DNA of 64,000 nucleotides from an uncultured Acidobacteriaceae bacterium (GTDB taxonomy: Bacteria > Acidobacteriota > Terriglobia > Terriglobales > Acidobacteriaceae). Shown piece after piece: positions 25,518 through 33,613 of the stretch (its first letter is position 1; each line of letters opens with the position of its first letter). The notes under the pieces are model-generated. The model made no database searches. It was not told the origin of the DNA and was given only the letters and a program-made list of their open reading frames with translations. The stretch spans positions 128,517-192,516 of the forward strand of contig CALFMO010000050.1 of NCBI GenBank assembly GCA_937879855.1, read 5' to 3'. The translations under genes and the position numbers were made by a program.

Positions 25518-26624
25518 TCACGCCGGACGCTGTTCCAGGGAATGTTCTTCCTGCTGCAGCGTGCTCTCCGTGAATGGTAACTGGGCTACCGTTGCTTTGG
25601 TGGCGCCGAGACTTACTTCGCGGCCTGGCACACCCACTTCACGCCGGATGTATCCAAGGGCGACGGTCATGTTGCGGCGTGGTAGTTGCAGAGACGCGGA
25701 ACTCGTGATTTCGCCGACTTCTTTGTCCCCGGAGACGATTTTTGTTCCTGCAGCGACGGGCCCTGCGCCTTCTGCCAGAAATCCCGTGAACTTGCGGTGC
25801 ACCGCCCCGCGCGAACGAATGCGCTCGACGATCTCCTGGCCGACATAGCATCCTTTGTTAAAGTTTAGGGCTCGCGCCTGCTCGGTTTCCTGTGGCAGGT
25901 CGCGCTCGCGAATATCGATGCCGTAGCACGGGATGCCGGAAACGATGCGCTGCAATTCCAACGCCTCAGAACCTATAGGGGTCGCTCCAGTTGCCAATAA
26001 AGCGTCCCACAGTTGGCGGATGCGATCGGGCGCAAGCCAGATCTCATAAGACGGATGCTCGGAGTCTTCCCCGCGCACCAGCGTGCAATCCACACCTTGC
26101 CACATGAACGATTGCAACTGCAAAGGCTGCTGCTCCGGAACAGTGAATCCCACGGCTGACAATATTTCGCGAGACTTCGGCCCGGCAATTCCCAGCGCAG
26201 TCAAATGCTCGCTGAGGTCGGTGACCTCAACGTCGTCCATGATGATGTAATGATCGAAGGTCGCCAGAATTTTTTCTGCCTGCCCGGAGTCGGTGTCGAC
26301 GGTGATCGATTCTCCGCGGTTATAGGCGTATAAATCGCCGAGGATGTGGCCTTGCGGATTCAGCAAGAATGCGTAGACGCCGTAACCGGCGGCCAGATCG
26401 CGAATATTGTTGGTGACCATGCCATTCAACCAGCGAACGCGATCGCCGCCGGTAAGCGAAATCTTGGCACGGAATCCGAGATCATAGACGCTGCACCCGT
26501 TGCGCAGCGCAGCAAACTCGGCTTGCGGATCGGCGAACCGCGCAGCCGTGGTCGCGCCGCGATATTCGCTGATGCCCGCCGCGCCCAGTCCTTCGCTATG
26601 AGCCTGAAGTGCCGTGATCCCCAT
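25518..26624 (-). CDS. ygfZ: YgfZ/GcvT-like folate-binding protein
   Basis: 368 residues. The signature K-G-C-Y-x-G-Q-E is present (FNKGCYVGQEIVERIRSRG) with its conserved cysteine. The N-terminal part has RAKISLTGGDRVRWLNGMVTN, matching GcvT-fold proteins. YgfZ (IBA57 in eukaryotes) uses tetrahydrofolate to assist repair or assembly of certain iron-sulfur clusters. The start at 26624 is chosen because the family N-terminus begins there. Only 39 bases separate it from the divergent dehydrogenase gene, so the promoters must overlap. Confidence 0.9.
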   Translation of the reverse strand: MGITALQAHSEGLGAAGISEYRGATTAARFADPQAEFAALRNGCSVYDLGFRAKISLTGGDRVRWLNGMVTNNIRDLAAGYGVYAFLLNPQGHILGDLYAYNRGESITVDTDSGQAEKILATFDHYIIMDDVEVTDLSEHLTALGIAGPKSREILSAVGFTVPEQQPLQLQSFMWQGVDCTLVRGEDSEHPSYEIWLAPDRIRQLWDALLATGATPIGSEALELQRIVSGIPCYGIDIRERDLPQETEQARALNFNKGCYVGQEIVERIRSRGAVHRKFTGFLAEGAGPVAAGTKIVSGDKEVGEITSSASLQLPRRNMTVALGYIRREVGVPGREVSLGATKATVAQLPFTESTLQQEEHSLEQRPA

Positions 26625-26663
26625 ACCTAGTTCGATTATATCGATTGTGTTAACGTTTCTGCC

Positions 26664-27737
26664 GTGGACTGGAAAAAGCACGCTACGAAGCGCATTGCCG
26701 TCATCCCGGGGGACGGGATTGGCCAGGAAGTGATACCTCAGGCGGTAAACGTGATTCAGGCCTCGGGAGCGGGCGTTGAGTTGACGCAATTTGACTGGGG
26801 CGCTGACAGGTATTTGCGCGACCAAGTCACCGTGCCTGCCGACGGATTCGCCAAGCTCGGCCGCGATTTCGACGCGATTCTGGTGGGGGCGTTCGGCGAT
26901 CCCCGTGTGAAGACCAACATTCACGCCAAAGAAATTTTACTCGGCATGCGCTTCAAGATGGACCTCTATGCCAACGTCCGCCCGGTGCGGCTTCTGGACG
27001 CGGCCCTGTGTCCGCTGAAAGGAATGGAGCCGAAAGATGTGGATTTCGTCGTGCTCCGCGAAAACACGGAAGGCGTTTACACCGATGCCGGAGGCGTGTT
27101 CAAGCAGGGGACGCCCGACGAGATTGCCACGCAGGAAGACATCAACACATACAAAGGTGTCGAGCGGATTATCCGCTACGCATTTCAATATTGCGAGCAG
27201 CACACCAAGGTCAATGGGTCGAAACGTAAGAGCGTGCTGATGTGCGACAAGTCGAATGCCATGACTCACGCCGGTAGTTTGTGGCAGCGCGTGTTCAAGG
27301 AAGTGAGCGGCGAGTTCCCGCAGATTACGGCGCAGCACATGTATGTGGACGCGCTCTGCATGCATATGGTGCGCGATCCGCGGCAGTTCGACGTCATCGT
27401 CACCAACAACATGTTTGGCGACATCATCACCGACCTGGCGGCGGGCTTGCAGGGAGGATTAGGCATGGCGGCCAGCGGGAATATTCATCCGGGCAAGACG
27501 TCGATGTTCGAGCCGGTGCATGGGTCCGCGCCGCTGATCGCAGGAAAAAATGTCGCGAATCCTCTTGGCGCGATCCTGACTGCAGCGATGATGCTGGCGC
27601 ATCTCGGGATTATGGCGGAGGCGGCGAAGATCGAAGCTGCGGTGCTCGACGCGGTGCGGGAGAAAAAGACCACGCAGGATATCGGCGGGGCGCTGGGGAC
27701 GAAGGAAGCAGGGGAGTGGGTGGCGAAGCGCGTATGA
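26664..27737 (+). CDS. leuB: Isopropylmalate/isocitrate dehydrogenase family protein
   Basis: 357 residues, GTG start. It belongs to the beta-decarboxylating dehydrogenases: IAVIPGDGIGQEV at the start, ENTEGVYTDAGG (substrate loop), the metal-binding NNMFGDIITDLAAGLQGGLG, and the NAD loop EPVHGSAPLIAGKNVANP. The most likely role is 3-isopropylmalate dehydrogenase of leucine synthesis. The family also contains tartrate and homoisocitrate dehydrogenases, and the sequence MRFKMDLYANVRPVRLL does not settle it. No other leu genes lie nearby. Confidence 0.75.
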   Translation: MDWKKHATKRIAVIPGDGIGQEVIPQAVNVIQASGAGVELTQFDWGADRYLRDQVTVPADGFAKLGRDFDAILVGAFGDPRVKTNIHAKEILLGMRFKMDLYANVRPVRLLDAALCPLKGMEPKDVDFVVLRENTEGVYTDAGGVFKQGTPDEIATQEDINTYKGVERIIRYAFQYCEQHTKVNGSKRKSVLMCDKSNAMTHAGSLWQRVFKEVSGEFPQITAQHMYVDALCMHMVRDPRQFDVIVTNNMFGDIITDLAAGLQGGLGMAASGNIHPGKTSMFEPVHGSAPLIAGKNVANPLGAILTAAMMLAHLGIMAEAAKIEAAVLDAVREKKTTQDIGGALGTKEAGEWVAKRV

Positions 27738-27758
27738 GAAGGATAGACCACGGGATCT

Positions 27759-27986
27759 GTCATCCTGAGCGGAGTGCACTGATTCGCGAATGCGAATCGG
27801 TGCGCGTAGTCGAAGGATCCCTAGTCAGTGGGTGCCTCGATTCGTTTAAGCGGGAATTCCGCCAGAGCCGCGTCAGGGACTTTTGGGCATCCCTCGGTTC
27901 GTTGTCATACGTGTTTGGTATAGGGATCCTTCGACTGCGCATGGGCCTGTCCTTCGGCCAGGCCCATGCTTCGCTCAGGATGACAA
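27759..27986. repeat. 228-bp element with inverted ends (TGTCATCCTGAGC family)
   Basis: It begins TGTCATCCTGAGCGGAG and ends CTTCGCTCAGGATGACA. Inside, GTAGTCGAAGGATCCCTA is mirrored by TAGGGATCCTTCGACTGCGC. The nested inverted repeats could fold as one long cruciform. A partial relative (GCCGCTCAGGATGACAAG) sits at about 36959-36976. No transposase is encoded. Confidence 0.8.
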
Positions 27987-28020
27987 AATGTTGGGTTTGC
28001 AAAACGTGATGAACGCCAGC

Positions 28021-28662
28021 CTAATCTCGCACGCCTACTAGCAGCGCCAATTCTCGCCACTTCCAGTGACAGTCCACATCAACAAAGCCAATATCGCGCA
28101 ACCATCGGAGTTGGGTTTCGACATCTAACAACTTGTTCGACGGATCTTCGGTTTCTACGGTGAATCCGATGCGCTCCCGAAATTCCTGGTGCAGCCGCGG
28201 CGTCGGCGAGGCCACGTGCTCCAGATTGCAGAAGACGCCGCAGGGATTCAGCAGGGCGAAAATTTCCGCGTAGAGCGCGCGCTTGCGTTCGTCCACCACG
28301 TGATGAATCGCGAAGCTGGAGATGACGGCATCGAAGTTGCCCAGTGCGGGAAGAGGATCGTCGAGATTATGAGCGATGACGGTGACGGAAGATTCTCCGG
28401 CGAAGCGCTTGCCGGCGGCTTCCAGCATGGCGGGAGAAAAATCGAGGGCTACGGCTTCGGTATCAGGGTTCTGTTGACGGACCAGGCTCAGTAGGCGTCC
28501 GTCGCCTGCGCCGAGGTCGAGAATGCGATGCGTGGTGCGCGGAATGAATTCGAGCAGGGCCGACTCGCCCTCGCTCCGGTGGGAGATCGAGTCAGCGCGT
28601 TCAAGGTATTCGCGGGCGTGGTCGTTCGAAGTCCAGAGATTGACGGGTTTCGCGGCTGTCAT
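28021..28662 (-). CDS. Class I SAM-dependent methyltransferase
   Basis: 213 residues. Motif I is ILDLGAGDGRLLSLV, followed by VALDFSPAMLEAA and then FDAVISSFAIHHV, the class I Rossmann fold of UbiE/Trm9-type enzymes. The substrate is unknown. The start at 28662 (MTAAKPVNLWTSND) begins the conserved part; an in-frame extension upstream would overlap the divergent promoter region. It is divergent from the metallopeptidase gene with 38 bases between starts. Confidence 0.87.
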   Translation of the reverse strand: MTAAKPVNLWTSNDHAREYLERADSISHRSEGESALLEFIPRTTHRILDLGAGDGRLLSLVRQQNPDTEAVALDFSPAMLEAAGKRFAGESSVTVIAHNLDDPLPALGNFDAVISSFAIHHVVDERKRALYAEIFALLNPCGVFCNLEHVASPTPRLHQEFRERIGFTVETEDPSNKLLDVETQLRWLRDIGFVDVDCHWKWRELALLVGVRD

Positions 28663-28700
28663 GAGGGAAAAGTATACGGAAACGTATAGACTCAATCTCA

Positions 28701-30248
28701 ATGAATAAAGCTAAAGGGCGGCTCGACGGGATTCTTCGGTTGGTTTTGGCGGTTGTGCTGGTTGCGGCTGCGTGGACGCCATTGGGTGCGCAGGATGCGC
28801 AGCACGCGAATCAGCCTGCTCAACCCGCTGGCCCAACTCCCACCACGCAGGAAGAGCCGAAGCCGATTCCTCCTCCAGCCCGGCCACAGAAGGAAGAGCC
28901 GCCGAAGGAAGAAGTCAAGATCACTCCGCGACAGGCTGAGGAACTGTTTCACTCGGTCGACGAGATTCTGGATTTCGACAGCAAGCAGACCGGACTGCCC
29001 ATCAAGAAAGATGTAAAACGCAAGCTGACGAGCCGTGATGAGGTAGTTTCTTATCTCACCAAGCATCTGAACGACGAGGACACGAAGCGTTTGCGGAGAT
29101 CGGAACTGGTGTTGAAGAAATTCGGGCTGTTGCCGCGCGATTTCAATCTGGAAACGTTTCTGGTGGCTCTGTTGCGGGAGGAAGTGGCCGGATATTATGA
29201 CCCAAAAACAAAAACCGTCAACCTGCTCGACTGGGTGCCTATCGAGGAGCAGGAGCCGGTGATGGCGCACGAGTTGACGCATGCGCTGCAGGATCAGTCG
29301 TTCGGCTTGCAGAAATGGATGAAGAAAGGCGAGAAGGATTTGGGGGAAATCAAAAAGGATCCAACACCGGATGATATCGAGAACGATGAGATGGATAATG
29401 CGCGAGAGGCGGTGATTGAAGGGCAGGCCCAAGCGATGATGTTTCAGTATGCGCTGGCCCCCACCGGTCACACGATTACGAATTCTCCCGCGCTCGTGGA
29501 CGCGATGCAGGAAGAAACGCTGAGTGGCACGCCCGGGACCAAAGTGTTCAACGATGCGCCGATCTTCATGAAGGAGTCGCTCACGTTTCCTTACAGCTAC
29601 GGCATGCAGTTCGTGGTTGCGCTGATGCAGAAGGGCGGGAAGGAAAGGGCGTTTGCCGGGGTGCTGCAAAACCCTCCGCACACCACGCGCCAGATCATGG
29701 AGCCGCAGACGTATCTGTCGGGCGAAAAGATCGAGCCCATGCGGATACCCGACTTCAAACATGACTTCAAGAATTACGAGAAGTTCGATATTGGCGCGAT
29801 GGGCGAGTTCGATGTGGCGGTGTTGATCGAGCAGTATGCGGGCAAGCCGCTGTCGAAGCGTCTGTGTCCGGCCTGGCGAGGCGGATATTATTACGCCGGC
29901 AAGGCGAAGGCCGATGCGAAGTCCGATGGCGGCGGGACTGCGTCGCTGGGTTTGCTGTATGTGTCGCGCTGGTCGAATGCCGATACGGCTGCGGAGTTTG
30001 CGGAAATTTATGCGCGGTCGCTCAAGCAGCGCTACAAGAGAGCAGATGAGATCGTCGATTCCGGGCCGCGGGTCCCGGATGCCGATTCCAAGGAAGTCCT
30101 GAAGGGGCGCCACGCCTGGACGACCGATGAGGGCGCGGTGGTGATCGAGGAACAAGGGGACACTGTGTTTGTGAGTGAGAGCCTTGATGCGGCCACGACC
30201 GCAACGTTAGAGACGGAAGTATTTGCAGCGTCCGCGACCCAGAAATAA
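28701..30248 (+). CDS. Secreted gluzincin-type metallopeptidase
   Basis: 515 residues. A signal peptide (about 1-30, LGA-Q) and a Pro/Gln/Glu-rich linker to residue ~70 precede the catalytic domain. H190-E-L-T-H194 plus E240 in AREAVIEGQAQ form a gluzincin-like zinc site, with GYYDPKTKTVNLLDW before it. I do not recognise a named peptidase family with certainty. It is probably periplasmic or outer-surface. It converges on the retropepsin-like gene with 6 bases between stops. Confidence 0.72.
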   Translation: MNKAKGRLDGILRLVLAVVLVAAAWTPLGAQDAQHANQPAQPAGPTPTTQEEPKPIPPPARPQKEEPPKEEVKITPRQAEELFHSVDEILDFDSKQTGLPIKKDVKRKLTSRDEVVSYLTKHLNDEDTKRLRRSELVLKKFGLLPRDFNLETFLVALLREEVAGYYDPKTKTVNLLDWVPIEEQEPVMAHELTHALQDQSFGLQKWMKKGEKDLGEIKKDPTPDDIENDEMDNAREAVIEGQAQAMMFQYALAPTGHTITNSPALVDAMQEETLSGTPGTKVFNDAPIFMKESLTFPYSYGMQFVVALMQKGGKERAFAGVLQNPPHTTRQIMEPQTYLSGEKIEPMRIPDFKHDFKNYEKFDIGAMGEFDVAVLIEQYAGKPLSKRLCPAWRGGYYYAGKAKADAKSDGGGTASLGLLYVSRWSNADTAAEFAEIYARSLKQRYKRADEIVDSGPRVPDADSKEVLKGRHAWTTDEGAVVIEEQGDTVFVSESLDAATTATLETEVFAASATQK

Positions 30249-30254
30249 ATTTCG

Positions 30255-31508
30255 CTACTTCTTTTTCTTTTCTTTCTCGTCAGGCAGTTCTCCTAGAAAA
30301 TGTTGCACCGTCGCCGCGACGGTGAATTGACGGCCGCCTCGCTCGAGGGTCAAATTGCGCTGCTGGCCAGGGGTTCCACGGAGCATGTTCCAAACCTGTC
30401 CCACGGTCGAGCCTTGAACGGGGATGCTGTTGACAGCGATGAGGCGGTCCCCCGGCTGAACGCCATCCGCACCTTGCGGAACCGACGGCTTTCCTTCGAA
30501 ATCCGCAACCCCGAGGATGGTAAACCGGCCGTCGTCCTCCGGGCGCAGGGTGAGTCCGATGAGATCGAAGTCGGGAAAGTTGAACATGCGGCCGAATTCG
30601 AAGTAGACCGTCGAGTGCGCGTAGTCGAACCCGACGCGATAGTTGAGCAAGGCATTCGATCCCATAAGGCCGGCGGTCGGGACACCCGCGCGCTTGGTGA
30701 AGTAGTCCATCCGGTCTTTGGGGAAGTCGACAACAACAACGTTGGCAAGGAAGAGCGGCCCGTACTGCACGCGGTCGAGTCGCATCACCTTCCACTTCGG
30801 TTCTTCGTCGAGGCCCCACATGTTGGCCGAGCCGACCGCGCCCGTCATGTGCGGCCAATCAGGATGGGCGGCGGCAAGCCGATCGAATACCTCCTCGGAA
30901 AGAAAGCTGATGCTGGCGCCTATGTCGAGAGCGAGATTGTATTTTTTATTTTCAATTTGCGTCGGAACCTGGATCAGGCCGTTGTCCGCGTTGACCTGGA
31001 CCTTGGCGCTCGGTCCTCGAAATGGAATCGTTCCGGGGAGGCCGATGGAAAACTTGTGGCCGGGAAAGTCAATCAGCACGTCATAGTGGCGCAGGATGCT
31101 GGCGGGCACAGTGATCTCGGCGTTCATGCCCGGTGCCAGCACTGCGGCCGCATTTACGGGCTTCAGCGGAACTTTTGCTTGCTTGATGCTGGTGAGAGGG
31201 ATCGTCATCCCGCCAACGGTTATCTCCGGTGGTGGAGGGGCCGAACATTCCTTGTCGCCGCAAGTGACTGCGAGCCCCAACAGCGTCGCCAAGCGGCGGG
31301 AGAGGTAGAGATCCGGGTTGCCGTTATCCACCCATGCGTGGACGCGCTCGGTCGCGCCGTTGGGGAGTGTGAGATCGGCGTTGATGACCACGCGATTGTG
31401 GTCGATGGTGGCGGGGACCGTTACGGATTTTGGCTCGGGCTGGGGAGTTGGATTAGCTTGGGCAAAGGACATCGCGAACAGCGTGGAGATTGCGATACAA
31501 AACTTCAT
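30255..31508 (-). CDS. Secreted retropepsin-like protein with PDZ domain, active site degenerate
   Basis: 417 residues. A signal peptide (MKFCIAISTLFAMSFAQA) is followed by two aspartyl-protease-like lobes and a C-terminal PDZ domain (GVQPGDRLIAVNSIPVQGST). The expected D-T/S-G motifs are altered: HAWVDNGNPDLYLS in lobe 1 and LALDIGASISFLS in lobe 2. Proteolysis may therefore be weak or absent and a binding role possible. The start at 31508 begins the signal peptide. The tail is lysine-rich (DEKEKKKK). Confidence 0.72.
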   Translation of the reverse strand: MKFCIAISTLFAMSFAQANPTPQPEPKSVTVPATIDHNRVVINADLTLPNGATERVHAWVDNGNPDLYLSRRLATLLGLAVTCGDKECSAPPPPEITVGGMTIPLTSIKQAKVPLKPVNAAAVLAPGMNAEITVPASILRHYDVLIDFPGHKFSIGLPGTIPFRGPSAKVQVNADNGLIQVPTQIENKKYNLALDIGASISFLSEEVFDRLAAAHPDWPHMTGAVGSANMWGLDEEPKWKVMRLDRVQYGPLFLANVVVVDFPKDRMDYFTKRAGVPTAGLMGSNALLNYRVGFDYAHSTVYFEFGRMFNFPDFDLIGLTLRPEDDGRFTILGVADFEGKPSVPQGADGVQPGDRLIAVNSIPVQGSTVGQVWNMLRGTPGQQRNLTLERGGRQFTVAATVQHFLGELPDEKEKKKK

Positions 31509-31686
31509 GTCGAAATTGTAGCGCCCGCCGGATTGCGGTGGGTCGAGGGCGCGTGCACAGACGAGCAAAAATTTTGACCGCGGAGGACGCGAAGAGATCG
31601 CCGAGTTCGCGGAGAAAATCTTTTGTCGGCCAGGCTAAGTTACGGGCCGTGACTTCAAGTGCAAGATAGCAGGATTTTGCGTCCTG

Positions 31687-31692
31687 TATAAT
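31687..31692 (+). promoter_or_regulatory. Possible -10 box of the MTA phosphorylase gene
   Basis: A perfect TATAAT lies 41 bases before the TTG start, preceded by CCTG. No convincing -35 stands at 16-18 bases, so this is only a candidate. Confidence 0.35.
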
Positions 31693-31733
31693 CACGGGTT
31701 TGACTTGCGGCGCGTGCGCATTCTGGAGGGGGA

Positions 31734-32606
31734 TTGGCACAGGCGGAAATCGGAATCATTGGCGGCAGCGGGTTGTACTCCATGCCCGGGTTGAGCAAGG
31801 TGAAGGAAGTGCGGCTGAAGACGCCGTTTGGCGCGCCTTCCGACGCCTACGTATGTGGTTCGCTGGAAGGGCGCAGAGTGGCGTTTCTGGCGCGGCATGG
31901 ACGCGGCCATCGCATTCTGCCCAGCGAACTGAATTTTCGCGCCAACATTCATGGCTTCAAGCAGCTTGGAGTGGAGCGCATCGTTTCGATCTCTGCGGTG
32001 GGTTCGTTGAAGGAAGAGCATAAGCCCCTGGAGTTCGTCATTCCGGATCAATTTTTCGATCGGACGCGCCATCGCGTGGATACTTTTTTCGGCAACGGTG
32101 TGGTCGCGCACATTGCCTTTGCCGAGCCGATATGCGGAGAACTCGCGGGAGTGGTCGAGACGGCGTGCAAGAAAGCCGGTGTAGTCGGCAAACGCGGTGG
32201 TACTTACCTGTGCATGGAAGGGCCGCAGTTTTCCACGAAGGCAGAGTCGAACGTGTATCGCGGTCTGGGCATGGACGTCATCGGCATGACCAATCTGCAG
32301 GAAGCCAAACTGGCGCGCGAGGCGGAACTTTGTTATGTCACGGTCGCAATGGTCACGGACTATGACTGCTGGCATCCGCATCACGATTCGGTGACAGTCG
32401 ATCAAATTGTCGCCGTGCTGCTCAAGAATGCGGAGAACGCCACGAAAGTTGTGCGCGAGACTGTGGCAGCGATGCCACGCGAACGTTCGTGTAAGTGCGG
32501 CTCGGCGCTTGCCCACGCCATTTTGACGGATCCCAAGAAGATTCCCGCGGCGACGAAGAAGAAGTTGAAGCTAATTCTGGGGAAATATGTGAAGAAAAGC
32601 GACTAG
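31734..32606 (+). CDS. mtnP: S-methyl-5'-thioadenosine phosphorylase
   Basis: 290 residues, TTG start with CTGGAGGGGGA upstream. It splits methylthioadenosine into adenine and 5-methylthioribose-1-phosphate in methionine salvage. IGIIGGSGLYSMPGL, FLARHGRGHRILPSELNFRANI, CMEGPQFSTKAESNVYR and GMTNLQEAKLAREAELCY are the family blocks (purine phosphorylase class II), and VTDYDCWH supports MTA over inosine or guanosine. It is followed 52 bases on by a PfkB kinase gene, so both may serve nucleoside salvage. Confidence 0.92.
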   Translation: MAQAEIGIIGGSGLYSMPGLSKVKEVRLKTPFGAPSDAYVCGSLEGRRVAFLARHGRGHRILPSELNFRANIHGFKQLGVERIVSISAVGSLKEEHKPLEFVIPDQFFDRTRHRVDTFFGNGVVAHIAFAEPICGELAGVVETACKKAGVVGKRGGTYLCMEGPQFSTKAESNVYRGLGMDVIGMTNLQEAKLAREAELCYVTVAMVTDYDCWHPHHDSVTVDQIVAVLLKNAENATKVVRETVAAMPRERSCKCGSALAHAILTDPKKIPAATKKKLKLILGKYVKKSD

Positions 32607-32658
32607 TGGTCAGTAGGTTACTAGCCACTGATCACTGCCTTAAGGACAGGACTTCTGA

Positions 32659-33582
32659 ATGAGTATTCTCGTGGTTGGTTCGGTTGCGTTTGATGACGTC
32701 ACGTCGCCGTCGGGTAGCGTCAAGAATATTCTCGGCGGCGCCGCGACTTATTTTTCGCTGGCGGCCAGTTACTTCACAAAAGTGCGGGTCGTGGCCGTGG
32801 TCGGCGAAGATTTTGGCCCCGAGCAGGAGCAAGTCTTCCGCAAGCGCGGTATCGACATCCGCGGGCTGGAACCAGCGAAGGGCAAGACATTCCGCTGGGG
32901 TGGTTCCTACACAGATAACCTTAACGAAGCGAAGACGAATTTCACCGACCTGAATGTTTTTGAGACTTTTCAGCCGCGCATACCGAAGGAATACGACGAC
33001 ACAGAATTTCTTTTCCTGGCGAATATTCAGCCGACGCTGCAGGCCGACGTGCGGCGCAAGATGAACGGCGTGCGCCTGACCGGTTGTGACACCATGAATT
33101 ATTGGATCAAAGGCACCCCGAAAGAACTCCAGGAAACGTTGAAACTCGTAGACGTGCTGCTGATCAACGACACCGAAACGAAGATGCTCGCGGGCGAGAG
33201 CAATCTGCCGCGGGCCGCACATAGGGTGCTGGCCATGGGCCCGCAGGCGCTGGTCATCAAGCACGGCGAATACGGCGCCACTATTTTCTTTCGCGAGGGA
33301 GCGTTTGGCATCGGACGCCATCCGTTTCGCGCCCCGGCGCTGCCCATTGAAGAGGTGAAAGATCCGACGGGGGCAGGCGATTCGTTTGCCGGAGGATTCA
33401 TGGGCTACCTGGCATCGCAGCAGGAATTGAATCGCGAGGTCCTGAAGCGTGCCCTGTTTTATGGCGGCGTGATGGGATCGTTCGCAGTCGAGCGTTTCGG
33501 CACCGAGCGCCTGCAGTCGTTGAGCCGTGAAGAGATCGATGCGCGCTTTCAGGTCTTTCGTGAACTGACGCACCTCGAGTAG
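32659..33582 (+). CDS. PfkB family carbohydrate or nucleoside kinase
   Basis: 307 residues. The PfkB fold is shown by ILGGAATYFSLAASYF near the start and DPTGAGDSFAGGFMGYLA with the catalytic aspartate (GAGD) near residue 238. The substrate is not fixed by sequence; its place directly after mtnP suggests adenosine or methylthioribose-type sugars (inference from context). The start has GGACTTCTGA upstream, a weak Shine-Dalgarno. Confidence 0.85.
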   Translation: MSILVVGSVAFDDVTSPSGSVKNILGGAATYFSLAASYFTKVRVVAVVGEDFGPEQEQVFRKRGIDIRGLEPAKGKTFRWGGSYTDNLNEAKTNFTDLNVFETFQPRIPKEYDDTEFLFLANIQPTLQADVRRKMNGVRLTGCDTMNYWIKGTPKELQETLKLVDVLLINDTETKMLAGESNLPRAAHRVLAMGPQALVIKHGEYGATIFFREGAFGIGRHPFRAPALPIEEVKDPTGAGDSFAGGFMGYLASQQELNREVLKRALFYGGVMGSFAVERFGTERLQSLSREEIDARFQVFRELTHLE

Positions 33583-33613
33583 GCTGTCCCTGGAAGCCTA
33601 TCGGCAATCGCGA

